A DNA stretch of 22,017 nucleotides from Pseudomonas sp. (GCA_029239415.1 JAQZAY010000022.1:1-22017); one strand, 5' to 3'; positions 1 through 6,671 are shown, counted from the first letter of the stretch. A program made the numbers and translations. The notes: generated by a model not told the origin, from the letters alone.

Positions 1-2
1 TG

Positions 3-533
3 GAGCGTTGGGTATGGGATGCGGGCTACATGGCCAGCATCTCATCGCACTACCAGAGCGGGGTCAGCCTGGCGCCACAAGAGCTGGAGGGCGTACTGGC
101 GACCTTGCGAGGCGAAGGTGCGCATGAGTGCGCGATATTGCTCAGCCAAGCGCTGTTCGACCTGGACCTTCACAGCGCGCCGAACGATGGCAGGACGATC
201 GAGCAGCGTGTCGAAGACAGCCGCCGCCAGGCGTCATGCATGCCAATGGCCGGTTTCGAGCGTCCGATGCACGCGTTCGAGCACCTGCTCAGCGGCTACG
301 ATGCCGGCTACTACGCCTACCTCTGGTCGGACGTGCAGGCCTTCGACCTGTTCTCGCGTTTCGAGCAGCACGGCTTGCTTGACGCGCGTACGGGCCGTGA
401 CCTGCAGGAGGCGGTTTTCGCACCTGGCAGCTCCCGGCCGCTGGTGCAGGGTATCGAAGCCTTTCTCGGTCGACCGGTGAGCGCGCTGCCTTACCTTCGC
501 TGGCTCGGCTTGCCAGAGATCGGCAGCGCCTGA
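3..533 (+). CDS. M3-family metallopeptidase (oligopeptidase A/thimet-like), C-terminal fragment
   Basis: The reading frame is open from the window edge (first full codon at base 3), so the N-terminal part and the HExxH zinc site lie outside. The visible 176 residues resemble the C-terminal helical region of M3 oligopeptidases: an ALFDLDLH segment, then a region reading FEHLLSGYDAGYYAYLWSDV that corresponds to the family's HIF-GGYAAGYYSYxW segment lining the substrate cleft, and a final domain ending PYLRWLGLPEIGSA. M3 enzymes are zinc endopeptidases that degrade short peptides, usually in the cytosol. The residues around the GYY motif differ from canonical PrlC (GYDAGYYAYLW rather than GGYAAGYYSYKW), so this may be a second M3 paralogue and not prlC itself; I give no symbol. 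An internal ATG at 30 is not a convincing start because conserved residues precede it. The gene ends 33 bases before a LexA box that belongs to the next gene. Confidence 0.8.
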   Translation, partial: ERWVWDAGYMASISSHYQSGVSLAPQELEGVLATLRGEGAHECAILLSQALFDLDLHSAPNDGRTIEQRVEDSRRQASCMPMAGFERPMHAFEHLLSGYDAGYYAYLWSDVQAFDLFSRFEQHGLLDARTGRDLQEAVFAPGSSRPLVQGIEAFLGRPVSALPYLRWLGLPEIGSA

Positions 534-566
534 CAGAAGGCGCTGGAACAAAACGACCACCGAGAC

Positions 567-586
567 TACTGTATGCAGATACAGTA
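567..586. promoter_or_regulatory. LexA (SOS) operator
   Basis: TACTGTATGCAGATACAGTA is a perfect 20-base palindrome: arms TACTGTAT and ATACAGTA around GCAG. It contains the CTG-N10-CAG core (569-584) of the gammaproteobacterial LexA box. It lies 13 bases upstream of the ATG at 600 of the radical SAM gene, where a bound repressor would block transcription. I recall that the P. aeruginosa homologue of the downstream gene (PA0069) is reported in the LexA regulon, which agrees with this placement. Confidence 0.9.
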
Positions 587-599
587 TTCCGGTGACGAC

Positions 600-1658
600 A
601 TGTTCATCCAAGCACCTGAACGCGGGCGTGGCACGACCCACAACCCGCATAACCGTTTCGCGCCGCGCCGCTCGGTCGCGCAGGATGACGGCTGGCTCCA
701 GGAAGTGCCGCTGACCCAAGGGACCGAGGTGCGCAACGAGACCGCCAAGACCATCATCACCCGCAACAACTCGCCCGACCTGCCCTTCGACCGCTCGATC
801 AACCCCTACCGAGGCTGCGAGCACGGTTGCATCTACTGTTACGCAAGGCCTAGCCATGCCTACTGGGACCTCTCCCCCGGGCTGGACTTCGAGACACGGC
901 TCATCGCCAAGACCAACGCCGCCCAGGTGCTGGAGCAGCAGCTGGACAAGCCTGGCTATATCTGCGCGCCGATCAACCTGGGCTCGAACACCGATCCCTA
1001 CCAGCCCATCGAGCGCGAGCAGCAGCTCACCCGTCGCCTGCTCGAAGTGCTGCTGCGCTATCGTCATCCGGTGACCATCGTCACCAAGGGATCGCTGATT
1101 CTGCGCGACCTCGACCTGCTGGCCGAGCTCGCCAGCCAGCGCCTGGCGGCGGTGATGATCAGCCTGACCACGCTCGATGACGGGCTCAAGCGCACCCTCG
1201 AGCCACGTGCCGCGGCGCCCAAGGCGCGGCTGCGGGCCATTCGCGTACTGCGCGAGGCGGGTGTGCCGGTGGGCGTGCTGTGCTCGCCGATGATCCCGAT
1301 GATCAACGATAGCGAACTGGAGCGCCTGCTCGAAGCAGCCAAGGATGCGGGAGCACAGAGTGCGGCCTACATGATGCTGCGCCTGCCACTGGAGGTGGCG
1401 CCGCTGTTCGAGCAATGGTTGCACGACCATTACCCGCAACGGGCCTCTCACGTCCTCAGCCTGATACGCCAGAGCCGTGGCGGCGAACTGTATGACAGCC
1501 GCTTTGGTGCGCGCATGCGGGGCGAGGGCGTGTTCGCCGAGCTGCTGGCCCAACGTTTCAACAAGGCGATTCGCCGGCTCGAGTTGAACCGGCGGGACGG
1601 ATATGAGCTGGACTGCAGCGCATTTTGTCCGCCGGGTGGGCAGATGGCATTGTTCTAG
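600..1658 (+). CDS. PA0069-family radical SAM protein (SplB-like)
   Basis: A 352-residue radical SAM enzyme. The iron-sulfur cluster motif CxxxCxxC is visible as CEHGCIYC at residues 73-80 (Cys73, Cys77, Cys80), following INPYRG, with the typical GLDFETRL segment just after. A TIM-barrel core follows, and the C-terminus carries the family's conserved end FCPPGGQMALF. Such enzymes use a 4Fe-4S cluster to cleave S-adenosylmethionine; the family is distantly related to spore photoproduct lyase, but the substrate is unknown. An ATG at 573 is in frame but lies inside the LexA operator, so I prefer the ATG at 600, preceded by GGTGA at 591-595. The operator implies SOS induction, so a role in DNA damage repair or tolerance is a fair inference, not proven. 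Confidence 0.9.
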   Translation: MFIQAPERGRGTTHNPHNRFAPRRSVAQDDGWLQEVPLTQGTEVRNETAKTIITRNNSPDLPFDRSINPYRGCEHGCIYCYARPSHAYWDLSPGLDFETRLIAKTNAAQVLEQQLDKPGYICAPINLGSNTDPYQPIEREQQLTRRLLEVLLRYRHPVTIVTKGSLILRDLDLLAELASQRLAAVMISLTTLDDGLKRTLEPRAAAPKARLRAIRVLREAGVPVGVLCSPMIPMINDSELERLLEAAKDAGAQSAAYMMLRLPLEVAPLFEQWLHDHYPQRASHVLSLIRQSRGGELYDSRFGARMRGEGVFAELLAQRFNKAIRRLELNRRDGYELDCSAFCPPGGQMALF

Positions 1659-1746
1659 GGTGCGCATGGCTCAAGGCTTCTAGCGCCCATGAGATCTCAA
1701 GACATACCCAGCCCCACTAATACCTGCTCATAAATTCATTGAGGGG

Positions 1747-1776
1747 TATTGGCCAATAATGTTTTTTTGCTATTAT
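1747..1776 (+). promoter_or_regulatory. Candidate sigma-70 promoter with overlapping palindrome upstream of carbonic anhydrase
   Basis: TTGGCC (1749-1754) and TATTAT (1771-1776) are spaced by 16 bases and form a plausible -35/-10 pair, predicting a start near 1783 and a leader of roughly 190 bases. The -35 element lies within a perfect 12-base palindrome, TATTGGCCAATA (1747-1758), a natural place for a regulator to bind. A second dyad, AGAACG-CT-CGTTCT (1799-1812), lies just downstream of the predicted start. Which regulator binds, if any, cannot be told from sequence. Confidence 0.45.
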
Positions 1777-1782
1777 CCAGGT

Positions 1783-1976
1783 CCCGCCTCGTGAAGCCAG
1801 AACGCTCGTTCTAGAGCCTTCAAATTCAGTTTCAGTTAAGTTTTCCCCGGTAGCTTGATGCCCAGTCCGAAGAGACTGTGATCAATAGTCCGCGTCTGTC
1901 ATCTAAATGCCATGCGATACCGGAATCTTTTACCGGTAAACTGAATTTTCCTACAGAACCGTCAAGAGGATGAATC
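1783..1976 (+). ncRNA. Candidate structured 5' leader of the carbonic anhydrase gene
   Basis: This fills most of the 318-base gap between the radical SAM and carbonic anhydrase genes. AAATTCAGTTT (1822-1832) is exactly complementary to AAACTGAATTT (1938-1948), an 11-base-pair closing stem around 105 bases. Inside are CAGTC-CGAAGA-GACTG (1863-1878) and TACCGG (1918-1923), which can pair either with CCGGTA at 1933-1938 or with CCGGTA at 1847-1852. Two mutually exclusive partners for one strand is the arrangement seen in switching leaders. The far arm ends 15 bases before the ribosome binding site AAGAGGA (1964-1970). I do not recognise a known riboswitch class, and the leader depends on an inferred promoter. 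Confidence 0.35.
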
Positions 1977-2696
1977 ATGCCCGTCAAGGACCCCTCTAAG
2001 GCTGTCCCGGCAGAGCCTGCCGAAAGCGCCGATGCCGCATTCAAGCATATCGTCGACGGCTTCCTGCGGTTTCATCACGAAGTCTTCCCCGAGCAGCAAG
2101 AGCTGTTCAAGAAGCTCGCTACCGCACAGAAACCGCGTGCGATGTTCATTACCTGCGCCGACTCGCGCATCGTTCCAGAGCTGATCACCCAGAGCTCGCC
2201 TGGCGACCTGTTCGTGACCCGCAACGTCGGCAACGTCGTGCCGCCCTACGGGCAGATGAACGGCGGTGTGTCCACCGCCATCGAGTATGCGGTGCTGGCA
2301 TTGGGTGTACACCACATCATCATTTGCGGCCACTCGGATTGCGGCGCCATGCGCGCGGTACTCAACCCGCAGAGCCTGGAGAAGATGCCGACGGTCAAGG
2401 CCTGGCTTCGCCATGCCGAAGTCGCGCGCACCGTGGTCGAGGACAACTGCTCGTGCGGTACCGAGCACGAGAGCATGCAAGTGCTGACCAAGGAAAACGT
2501 CATCGCCCAGTTGCATCACCTGCGTACCCATCCATCGGTCGCCTCGCGACTGGCGGCGGGCCAGCTGCACATCCACGGCTGGATCTACGATATCGAATCG
2601 AGCCGGATCGAGGCCTACGATGCCGCCAGCGACCGCTTTATGCCGCTGACGGCCAATGAGCCGATTCCCTGCGCCTCGCCCAGAGGGCGCTACTAA
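1977..2696 (+). CDS. Beta-class carbonic anhydrase
   Basis: A 239-residue cytosolic enzyme interconverting carbon dioxide and bicarbonate. The beta-class zinc site is complete: Cys60 in TCADSR, His119 and Cys122 in CGHSDCG, with the Asp62/Arg64 dyad. VGNVVPP (84-90) and the GGVSTAIEYAV helix (96-106) are typical of this family. Length is normal, with a short N-terminal extension and about 17 residues after the last conserved segment. Start: ATG with AAGAGGA at 1964-1970, six bases upstream. It lies 185 bases before a SulP transporter on the same strand; the pairing suggests bicarbonate supply or pH handling, although several hairpins separate them. The long leader suggests post-transcriptional control. 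Canonical names such as can or cynT would be guesses here. Confidence 0.95.
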   Translation: MPVKDPSKAVPAEPAESADAAFKHIVDGFLRFHHEVFPEQQELFKKLATAQKPRAMFITCADSRIVPELITQSSPGDLFVTRNVGNVVPPYGQMNGGVSTAIEYAVLALGVHHIIICGHSDCGAMRAVLNPQSLEKMPTVKAWLRHAEVARTVVEDNCSCGTEHESMQVLTKENVIAQLHHLRTHPSVASRLAAGQLHIHGWIYDIESSRIEAYDAASDRFMPLTANEPIPCASPRGRY

Positions 2697-2729
2697 GCGT
2701 TTCGACCACCCCGTTTCGAGCTGATTGAC

Positions 2730-2752
2730 GGTCGCACCCTCGTGGTGCGGCC
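2730..2752 (+). terminator. Hairpin after carbonic anhydrase, possible terminator or attenuator
   Basis: GGTCGCACC-CTCGT-GGTGCGGCC forms a nine-pair stem (one G-T) with a five-base loop, 33 bases after the carbonic anhydrase stop codon. Only a weak T tract follows (GGCTTTC), so it may act as a partial terminator, a processing site or an RNA-stabilising hairpin between the two genes. Confidence 0.45.
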
Positions 2753-2770
2753 TGGCTTTCGGCTGCCCTG

Positions 2771-2858
2771 AATCTCCCTGACTGCCTTTGCCGGCTTGCT
2801 GGCGGCCTGCGGCTGCCCGCGTGTCAGGGATTCGTGCTCTCGGCCAGTGGACTGGCCG
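2771..2858 (+). repeat. Nested inverted repeats upstream of the SulP gene
   Basis: AATCTCCCTGAC (2771-2782) pairs with GTCAGGGATT (2823-2832) with a single-base bulge, enclosing about 40 bases of GC-rich sequence. Immediately after, CGGCCAGT-GG-ACTGGCCG (2841-2858) is a perfect dyad, 23 bases before the chosen SulP ATG. The second element could be an operator or a hairpin affecting translation of the transporter. No T run follows, so neither is a classical terminator. Confidence 0.45.
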
Positions 2859-2881
2859 TGAAAACCTGTAGATGGAGCATC

Positions 2882-4417
2882 ATGGTGAACAAGACACAGA
2901 TCAGAGCGGCCCTGCCGCGAGAGTTGCTGGCATCGGTAGTGGTCTTTCTGGTGGCCCTGCCCTTGTGCATGGGCATTGCGATCGCCTCGGGCATGCCTCC
3001 GGCCAAGGGCTTGATCACCGGTATCATTGGCGGCGTGGTGGTGGGCTTCCTGGCGGGCTCGCCATTGCAGGTCAGCGGCCCGGCGGCGGGCCTTGCAGTG
3101 CTGGTGTTCGAACTGGTGCGCCAGCATGGTATCGAGCTGCTCGGGCCGATCCTGCTGCTGGCCGGCGTGCTGCAACTGCTGGCCGGGCGTCTCAAGCTCG
3201 GCTGCTGGTTCCGCGTCACGGCGCCAGCGGTGGTGTACGGCATGCTGGCGGGCATCGGCGTGCTGATCGTGCTGTCCCAGGTGCATGTGATGTTCGACAC
3301 CTCGCCGCAGCCATCTGGCATGCAGAACCTGCTGGGCTTCCCGGCAACGCTCGCCTCGGCGCTGCCTCTTGAAAACAGCGGTGGTGCCTGGCAGGCCGGG
3401 GCGCTGGGCCTGGGCACCATCGCCGTGATGTGGGGATGGGAGCGTTTGCGTCCGCAGCGCCTGCGGTTTATCCCAGGCGCGTTGCTGGGCGTCGCGTCGA
3501 TGACGGTCATCAGCATGTGGCTGGCGTTGCCGGTCAACCGTGTCCAGGTCCCGGCGGACCTGAGCGAGGCCATCGACTGGTTGCGCCCTGATGACCTGCT
3601 CAAGCTGGCCGACCCGAGCCTGCTGGTCGCCGCCTTCGCCCTGGCGTTCATCGCCAGCGCCGAGACCCTGCTGTCGGCAGCGGCGGTGGACCGCATGCAC
3701 AGCGGCCAGCGTTCGGACTTCGATCGCGAGTTGTCTGCCCAAGGTATCGGCAACATGTTGTGCGGCCTGGTCGGTGCCTTGCCGATGACCGGCGTCATCG
3801 TGCGCAGCTCGGCCAATGTCCAGGCAGGCGCCCAGACCCGCGCCTCGGCCATTCTGCATGGCCTGTGGCTGCTGGCGTTCGTGGTGGTGTTGAGCAGTGT
3901 GCTGCAACAGATCCCGGTGGCAAGCCTGGCGGGCGTGCTGGTGTTTACCGGCGTGAAGCTGGTCGACTTCAAGGCATTCCGCGGGCTGGGCCGCTATGGC
4001 CGCATGCCGATGTTCACCTACGCGGCGACTGCGCTGGCGATCGTTTTCACCGACCTGCTGACCGGTGTGCTGCTGGGCTTTGCCCTGACCCTGCTGAAGT
4101 TGGCGTTCAAGGCTGCGCGCCTGAAAATCAACCTGACCAGCCTGCAGGACCCTGGGCACATGGAGCTGCGCCTGAGCGGTGCAGCGACCTTTCTCAAGGT
4201 GCCGGCACTGACCCGGGTGCTCGACAGCGTACCGGCGGGCACCACCGTGCATGTGCCGCTCGGCAACCTGAGCTACATCGACCACTCCTGCCTGGAACTG
4301 CTGGAAGACTGGGGGCGGACCCATGAGGCCAGCGGCTCGAGGCTGGTGATAGAGCAGCGGCGGCTGAAACGGCGCATCGAGGGGCGGTTGAGAACCACGG
4401 CGGGGGTCGGGACCTGA
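2882..4417 (+). CDS. SulP family anion transporter (sulfate or bicarbonate)
   Basis: A 511-residue inner-membrane protein with the SulP N-terminal signature: PRELLASVVVFLVALPLCMGIAIASG followed by PPAKGLITGI and GSPLQVSGPAAGL, the conserved substrate-region motif. Multiple hydrophobic helices run to about residue 420, with a C-terminal STAS-like domain (about 425-505, including VHVPLGNLSYIDHSCLELL). SulP proteins carry sulfate, bicarbonate or other anions, often with sodium or protons. Adjacency to carbonic anhydrase favours bicarbonate, but sequence alone does not decide. Start: ATG at 2882 with GGAG at 2874-2877, directly before MVNKTQIRAALPREL. An in-frame GTG at 2834 would add 16 unconserved residues across a hairpin and is rejected. 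Confidence 0.9.
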   Translation: MVNKTQIRAALPRELLASVVVFLVALPLCMGIAIASGMPPAKGLITGIIGGVVVGFLAGSPLQVSGPAAGLAVLVFELVRQHGIELLGPILLLAGVLQLLAGRLKLGCWFRVTAPAVVYGMLAGIGVLIVLSQVHVMFDTSPQPSGMQNLLGFPATLASALPLENSGGAWQAGALGLGTIAVMWGWERLRPQRLRFIPGALLGVASMTVISMWLALPVNRVQVPADLSEAIDWLRPDDLLKLADPSLLVAAFALAFIASAETLLSAAAVDRMHSGQRSDFDRELSAQGIGNMLCGLVGALPMTGVIVRSSANVQAGAQTRASAILHGLWLLAFVVVLSSVLQQIPVASLAGVLVFTGVKLVDFKAFRGLGRYGRMPMFTYAATALAIVFTDLLTGVLLGFALTLLKLAFKAARLKINLTSLQDPGHMELRLSGAATFLKVPALTRVLDSVPAGTTVHVPLGNLSYIDHSCLELLEDWGRTHEASGSRLVIEQRRLKRRIEGRLRTTAGVGT

Positions 4418-4436
4418 AACGGATGGCCATGTGAAT

Positions 4437-4479
4437 GCCGCACGTGTGGCGCTGGCAGACCAGCGTCCACACGTGCGGC
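4437..4479. terminator. Very strong hairpin between convergent genes (probable bidirectional terminator)
   Basis: GCCGCACGTGTGG (4437-4449) plus CGCTGG (4450-4455) pair with CCAGCG (4460-4465) and CCACACGTGCGGC (4467-4479). This gives a 19-pair stem with the tetraloop CAGA and one bulged T. It begins 20 bases after the SulP stop and ends 18 bases before the stop of the minus-strand gene, where a bidirectional terminator would be expected. Neither strand has a T run after the stem, so termination may be imperfect, or the stem may instead protect the 3' ends. Confidence 0.65.
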
Positions 4480-4497
4480 GTTGTGACAAACAGCGGT

Positions 4498-5139
4498 TTA
4501 CGCCGACTGGCCCAGCTCCACGCCTAGCTGGCGCGACAGGCACGGCCAGCGCCTCCAGGCTTCGCCTGTCGCCGGGCTGGTCAGCCTCTCGCGATAGGCT
4601 TCGACCGACTCTACGGCGAAGCTTTCCTCATCGAGCATTTCATCCACCGAATGGTGCACTACTTCGTCGAGCTGGTTGGCAAAACTCTCGCCGATCAGCT
4701 GGTGGGCGATCAGGTTGGCAACAGTGGTGTCCACCGGGATCAGCGGCTGCTGAAAATGCCGGATATACAGGTCGTTGACCTCCTCGACGAGGCGATGGGC
4801 AAGATAGGCTTCGTCGAGCAGGCAATCGAGCCCCACGTGGCCGGCCATCATTTCGGGCGGCTGCATGAAATAAGCCTCGGCGATCTGCAGCACAGGCTTT
4901 ACCTGCGATTCGATACCGGCCTCGCGGGCCACGGCGTACGCGGCCTCGAGCAGTTCTGGAACCTGATCGACATAGGCGGTGACAAACCGTGTCAGAGTGC
5001 CTTGTGCATCGTCCTTGGGCAGCTGGATGGAAGGGTGCAGGTGCGGCAGTTGTTGCTCCAGGCGTTGCTTGAGTTGACCGGTCTGGTTCTCGTATTGGTG
5101 GGCAAGGATGATCTGCTCGCGCAAAGCAGCAATGTTCAT
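4498..5139 (-). CDS. Conserved protein of unknown function (PA0104-like by position)
   Basis: I do not recognise a characterised family in this 213-residue protein. It is predicted to be soluble and largely helical, with no signal peptide or membrane segment. Acidic and histidine residues are frequent in the middle (for example EAYFMQPPEMMAGHVGLDCL and LDEAYLAHRLVEEVND at about 108-143), which could suggest a metal-binding helical bundle, but I see no formal ferritin-like ExxH pair and make no claim. A gene in the same place between SulP and coxB exists in P. aeruginosa (PA0104), from memory. Start: ATG at 5139 with CTGGAG on the coding strand five bases upstream. It is transcribed away from coxB, so the 367-base gap holds both promoters. 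Confidence 0.8.
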   Translation of the reverse strand: MNIAALREQIILAHQYENQTGQLKQRLEQQLPHLHPSIQLPKDDAQGTLTRFVTAYVDQVPELLEAAYAVAREAGIESQVKPVLQIAEAYFMQPPEMMAGHVGLDCLLDEAYLAHRLVEEVNDLYIRHFQQPLIPVDTTVANLIAHQLIGESFANQLDEVVHHSVDEMLDEESFAVESVEAYRERLTSPATGEAWRRWPCLSRQLGVELGQSA

Positions 5140-5315
5140 GACAACTCCAGGGACATGGCATTACAAACGGAAGACACTAAGTTAGCTGGTATACGCAAAC
5201 GTTTAAGATGCATTTGTTATAACTACGCTTAGATAGCTCTACAACGGTTCTATCAAGACGCTAACGTCGTGTCCTAGCCCAGCTATGACGGGGCATGTAG
5301 GCAAATTCTACTCTT

Positions 5316-5333
5316 CATGAAAGCCTTTTCATG
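5316..5333. repeat. AT-rich inverted repeat in the coxB upstream region
   Basis: CATGAAA-GCCT-TTTCATG is a perfect seven-base dyad with a four-base centre. It sits about 30-50 bases upstream of the candidate coxB -10 element, a position where an activator or repressor could bind. The rest of the 5140-5506 gap also holds the candidate coxB promoter and a short hairpin CTGCG-ATT-CGCAG (5401-5413) in the leader. I see no further gene in it. Confidence 0.4.
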
Positions 5334-5340
5334 CACATCG

Positions 5341-5368
5341 TGGCAGGGAGAGGGTCGCTGTCTATACT
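5341..5368 (+). promoter_or_regulatory. Candidate RpoS-type promoter for the cox operon
   Basis: CTATACT at 5362-5368 matches the extended -10 preferred by the stationary-phase sigma factor RpoS. A weak -35 candidate, TGGCAG (5341-5346), sits 16 bases before TATACT, and poor -35 elements are tolerated by RpoS. Predicted start is near 5375, giving a leader of about 130 bases. The aa3-type oxidase of P. aeruginosa is known to depend on RpoS and starvation, so the match fits the family's regulation. Confidence 0.55.
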
Positions 5369-5506
5369 GCGGTTGAACGTGATTCGTTGATGAGGCCCGA
5401 CTGCGATTCGCAGGGGCTCGGCCGTCAGAGCTCGCATTCTTGACCCCCGCACCCTCCGCCCTGGTCCACGCCTCCGGGACAACAAGAACGATAAAGGGGA
5501 CCCGCA

Positions 5507-6634
5507 ATGAAGCGACATCCACTTGTCTGGATGGGCCCGCTGTCGTGGTTGATGATCGGGCCCGCGCAGGCTGCGTGGACCGTGAACATGGCGCCGGGGG
5601 CGACGCAGGTCAGCAACGCCGTGTTCGATCTGCACATGATCATCTTCTGGATCTGCGTGGTCATTGGTGTCGTGGTCTTCGGGGCGATGGGCTGGTCGAT
5701 GTACAAGCACCGGCGCTCCACCGGCCAGCAGCCGGCGCATTTCCACGAGCACACCCGGGTGGAAATCCTCTGGACCGTGGTGCCCTTCCTCATCCTGGTG
5801 GCCATGGCCATCCCGGCAACCAGGACGCTCATCGACATCTACGACGCCAGTGAATCGGACATCGACATCCAGGTCACCGGCTACCAGTGGAAGTGGCACT
5901 ACAAGTACCTGGGCCAGGACGTCGAGTTCTTCAGCAACCTTGCGACGCCCTCCGAGCAGATACGCAACGATTCGCCCAAGGGCGAGCACTATCTGCTCGA
6001 AGTCGACCAGCCGCTGGTGCTGCCGGTCGGCGCCAAGGTGCGTTTCCTGATCACCGCCGCCGACGTGATCCATTCCTGGTGGGTGCCGGCCTTCGCGGTC
6101 AAGCGTGACGCCATCCCAGGCTTCGTCAACGAGGCCTGGACGCGTCTCGAAACGCCAGGTGTCTATCGCGGCCAGTGCACCGAGCTGTGCGGCAAGGACC
6201 ATGGCTTCATGCCGGTGGTGGTGGAGGTCAAGTCCAGGGCCGACTACGACACCTGGCTCGGCGAGCGCAAGGCCGAGGCGGCCAAGCTCAAGGAGCTGAC
6301 CAGCAAGGAGTGGACGCTGCAGGAGCTGGTCGAGCGTGGTGACAAGGTCTACCACACCACCTGCGTCGCCTGTCACCAGGCCGAAGGCCAGGGCCTGCCG
6401 CCGATGTTCCCCGCGCTCAAGGGCTCGAAGATCGCCACCGGGCCCATCAGCGAACACCTGGGCATCGTCTTCCACGGCAAGCCCGGCACCGCCATGGCCG
6501 CCTTCGGCAAGCAGCTGTCGGAAGTGGACATCGCCGCCGTGGTGACCTACGAGCGCAACGCCTGGGGCAACGATACAGGCGACATGGTCACGCCCAAGGA
6601 TGTGCTCGCGCTCAAGCAGGCTGAAGGCCAATGA
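5507..6634 (+). CDS. coxB: Cytochrome c oxidase subunit II with fused cytochrome c domain
   Basis: A 375-residue subunit that takes electrons from cytochrome c through CuA. A signal peptide ends at about residue 22 (AQA|AW), followed by two membrane helices (about 40-62 and 86-104). The electron-entry segment GYQWKWHY is at 125-132. CuA ligands are visible: His189 (VIHSWW), Cys224, Glu226, Cys228, His232 and Met235 in CTELCGKDHGFM. After a charged linker (about 240-265) comes a cytochrome c domain with CVACH (286-290) and probable distal Met330 in GTAMAAFG, making this a caa3-type subunit. Start: ATG with AAGGGGA at 5494-5500. It is the first gene of the cox operon, with coxA 37 bases downstream. 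Confidence 0.97.
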   Translation: MKRHPLVWMGPLSWLMIGPAQAAWTVNMAPGATQVSNAVFDLHMIIFWICVVIGVVVFGAMGWSMYKHRRSTGQQPAHFHEHTRVEILWTVVPFLILVAMAIPATRTLIDIYDASESDIDIQVTGYQWKWHYKYLGQDVEFFSNLATPSEQIRNDSPKGEHYLLEVDQPLVLPVGAKVRFLITAADVIHSWWVPAFAVKRDAIPGFVNEAWTRLETPGVYRGQCTELCGKDHGFMPVVVEVKSRADYDTWLGERKAEAAKLKELTSKEWTLQELVERGDKVYHTTCVACHQAEGQGLPPMFPALKGSKIATGPISEHLGIVFHGKPGTAMAAFGKQLSEVDIAAVVTYERNAWGNDTGDMVTPKDVLALKQAEGQ

Positions 6635-6671
6635 GCCGGCCAGCCCGCCACCCGATTGCAGGAGACAGGAC

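Noticed and set aside
573..599. ATG at 573 as the start of the radical SAM gene
   Set aside because: The codon lies within the LexA palindrome, has no ribosome binding site, and conserved sequence begins later.
234..1667. Long minus-strand open frame (477 codons) opposite the peptidase and radical SAM genes
   Set aside because: It lies antisense to well-supported genes, reads as low-complexity Arg/Gln/His-rich sequence typical of GC-rich shadows, and has no recognisable domain.
2834..2881. GTG at 2834 as the SulP start
   Set aside because: It would make the dyad at 2841-2858 coding and add an unconserved peptide; the ATG at 2882 has a ribosome site.
2693..4543. 616-codon minus-strand frame opposite the SulP gene
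   Set aside because: A shadow frame rich in Gln, His and Arg; it also runs through the strong hairpin at 4437-4479. The plus-strand transporter is unambiguous.
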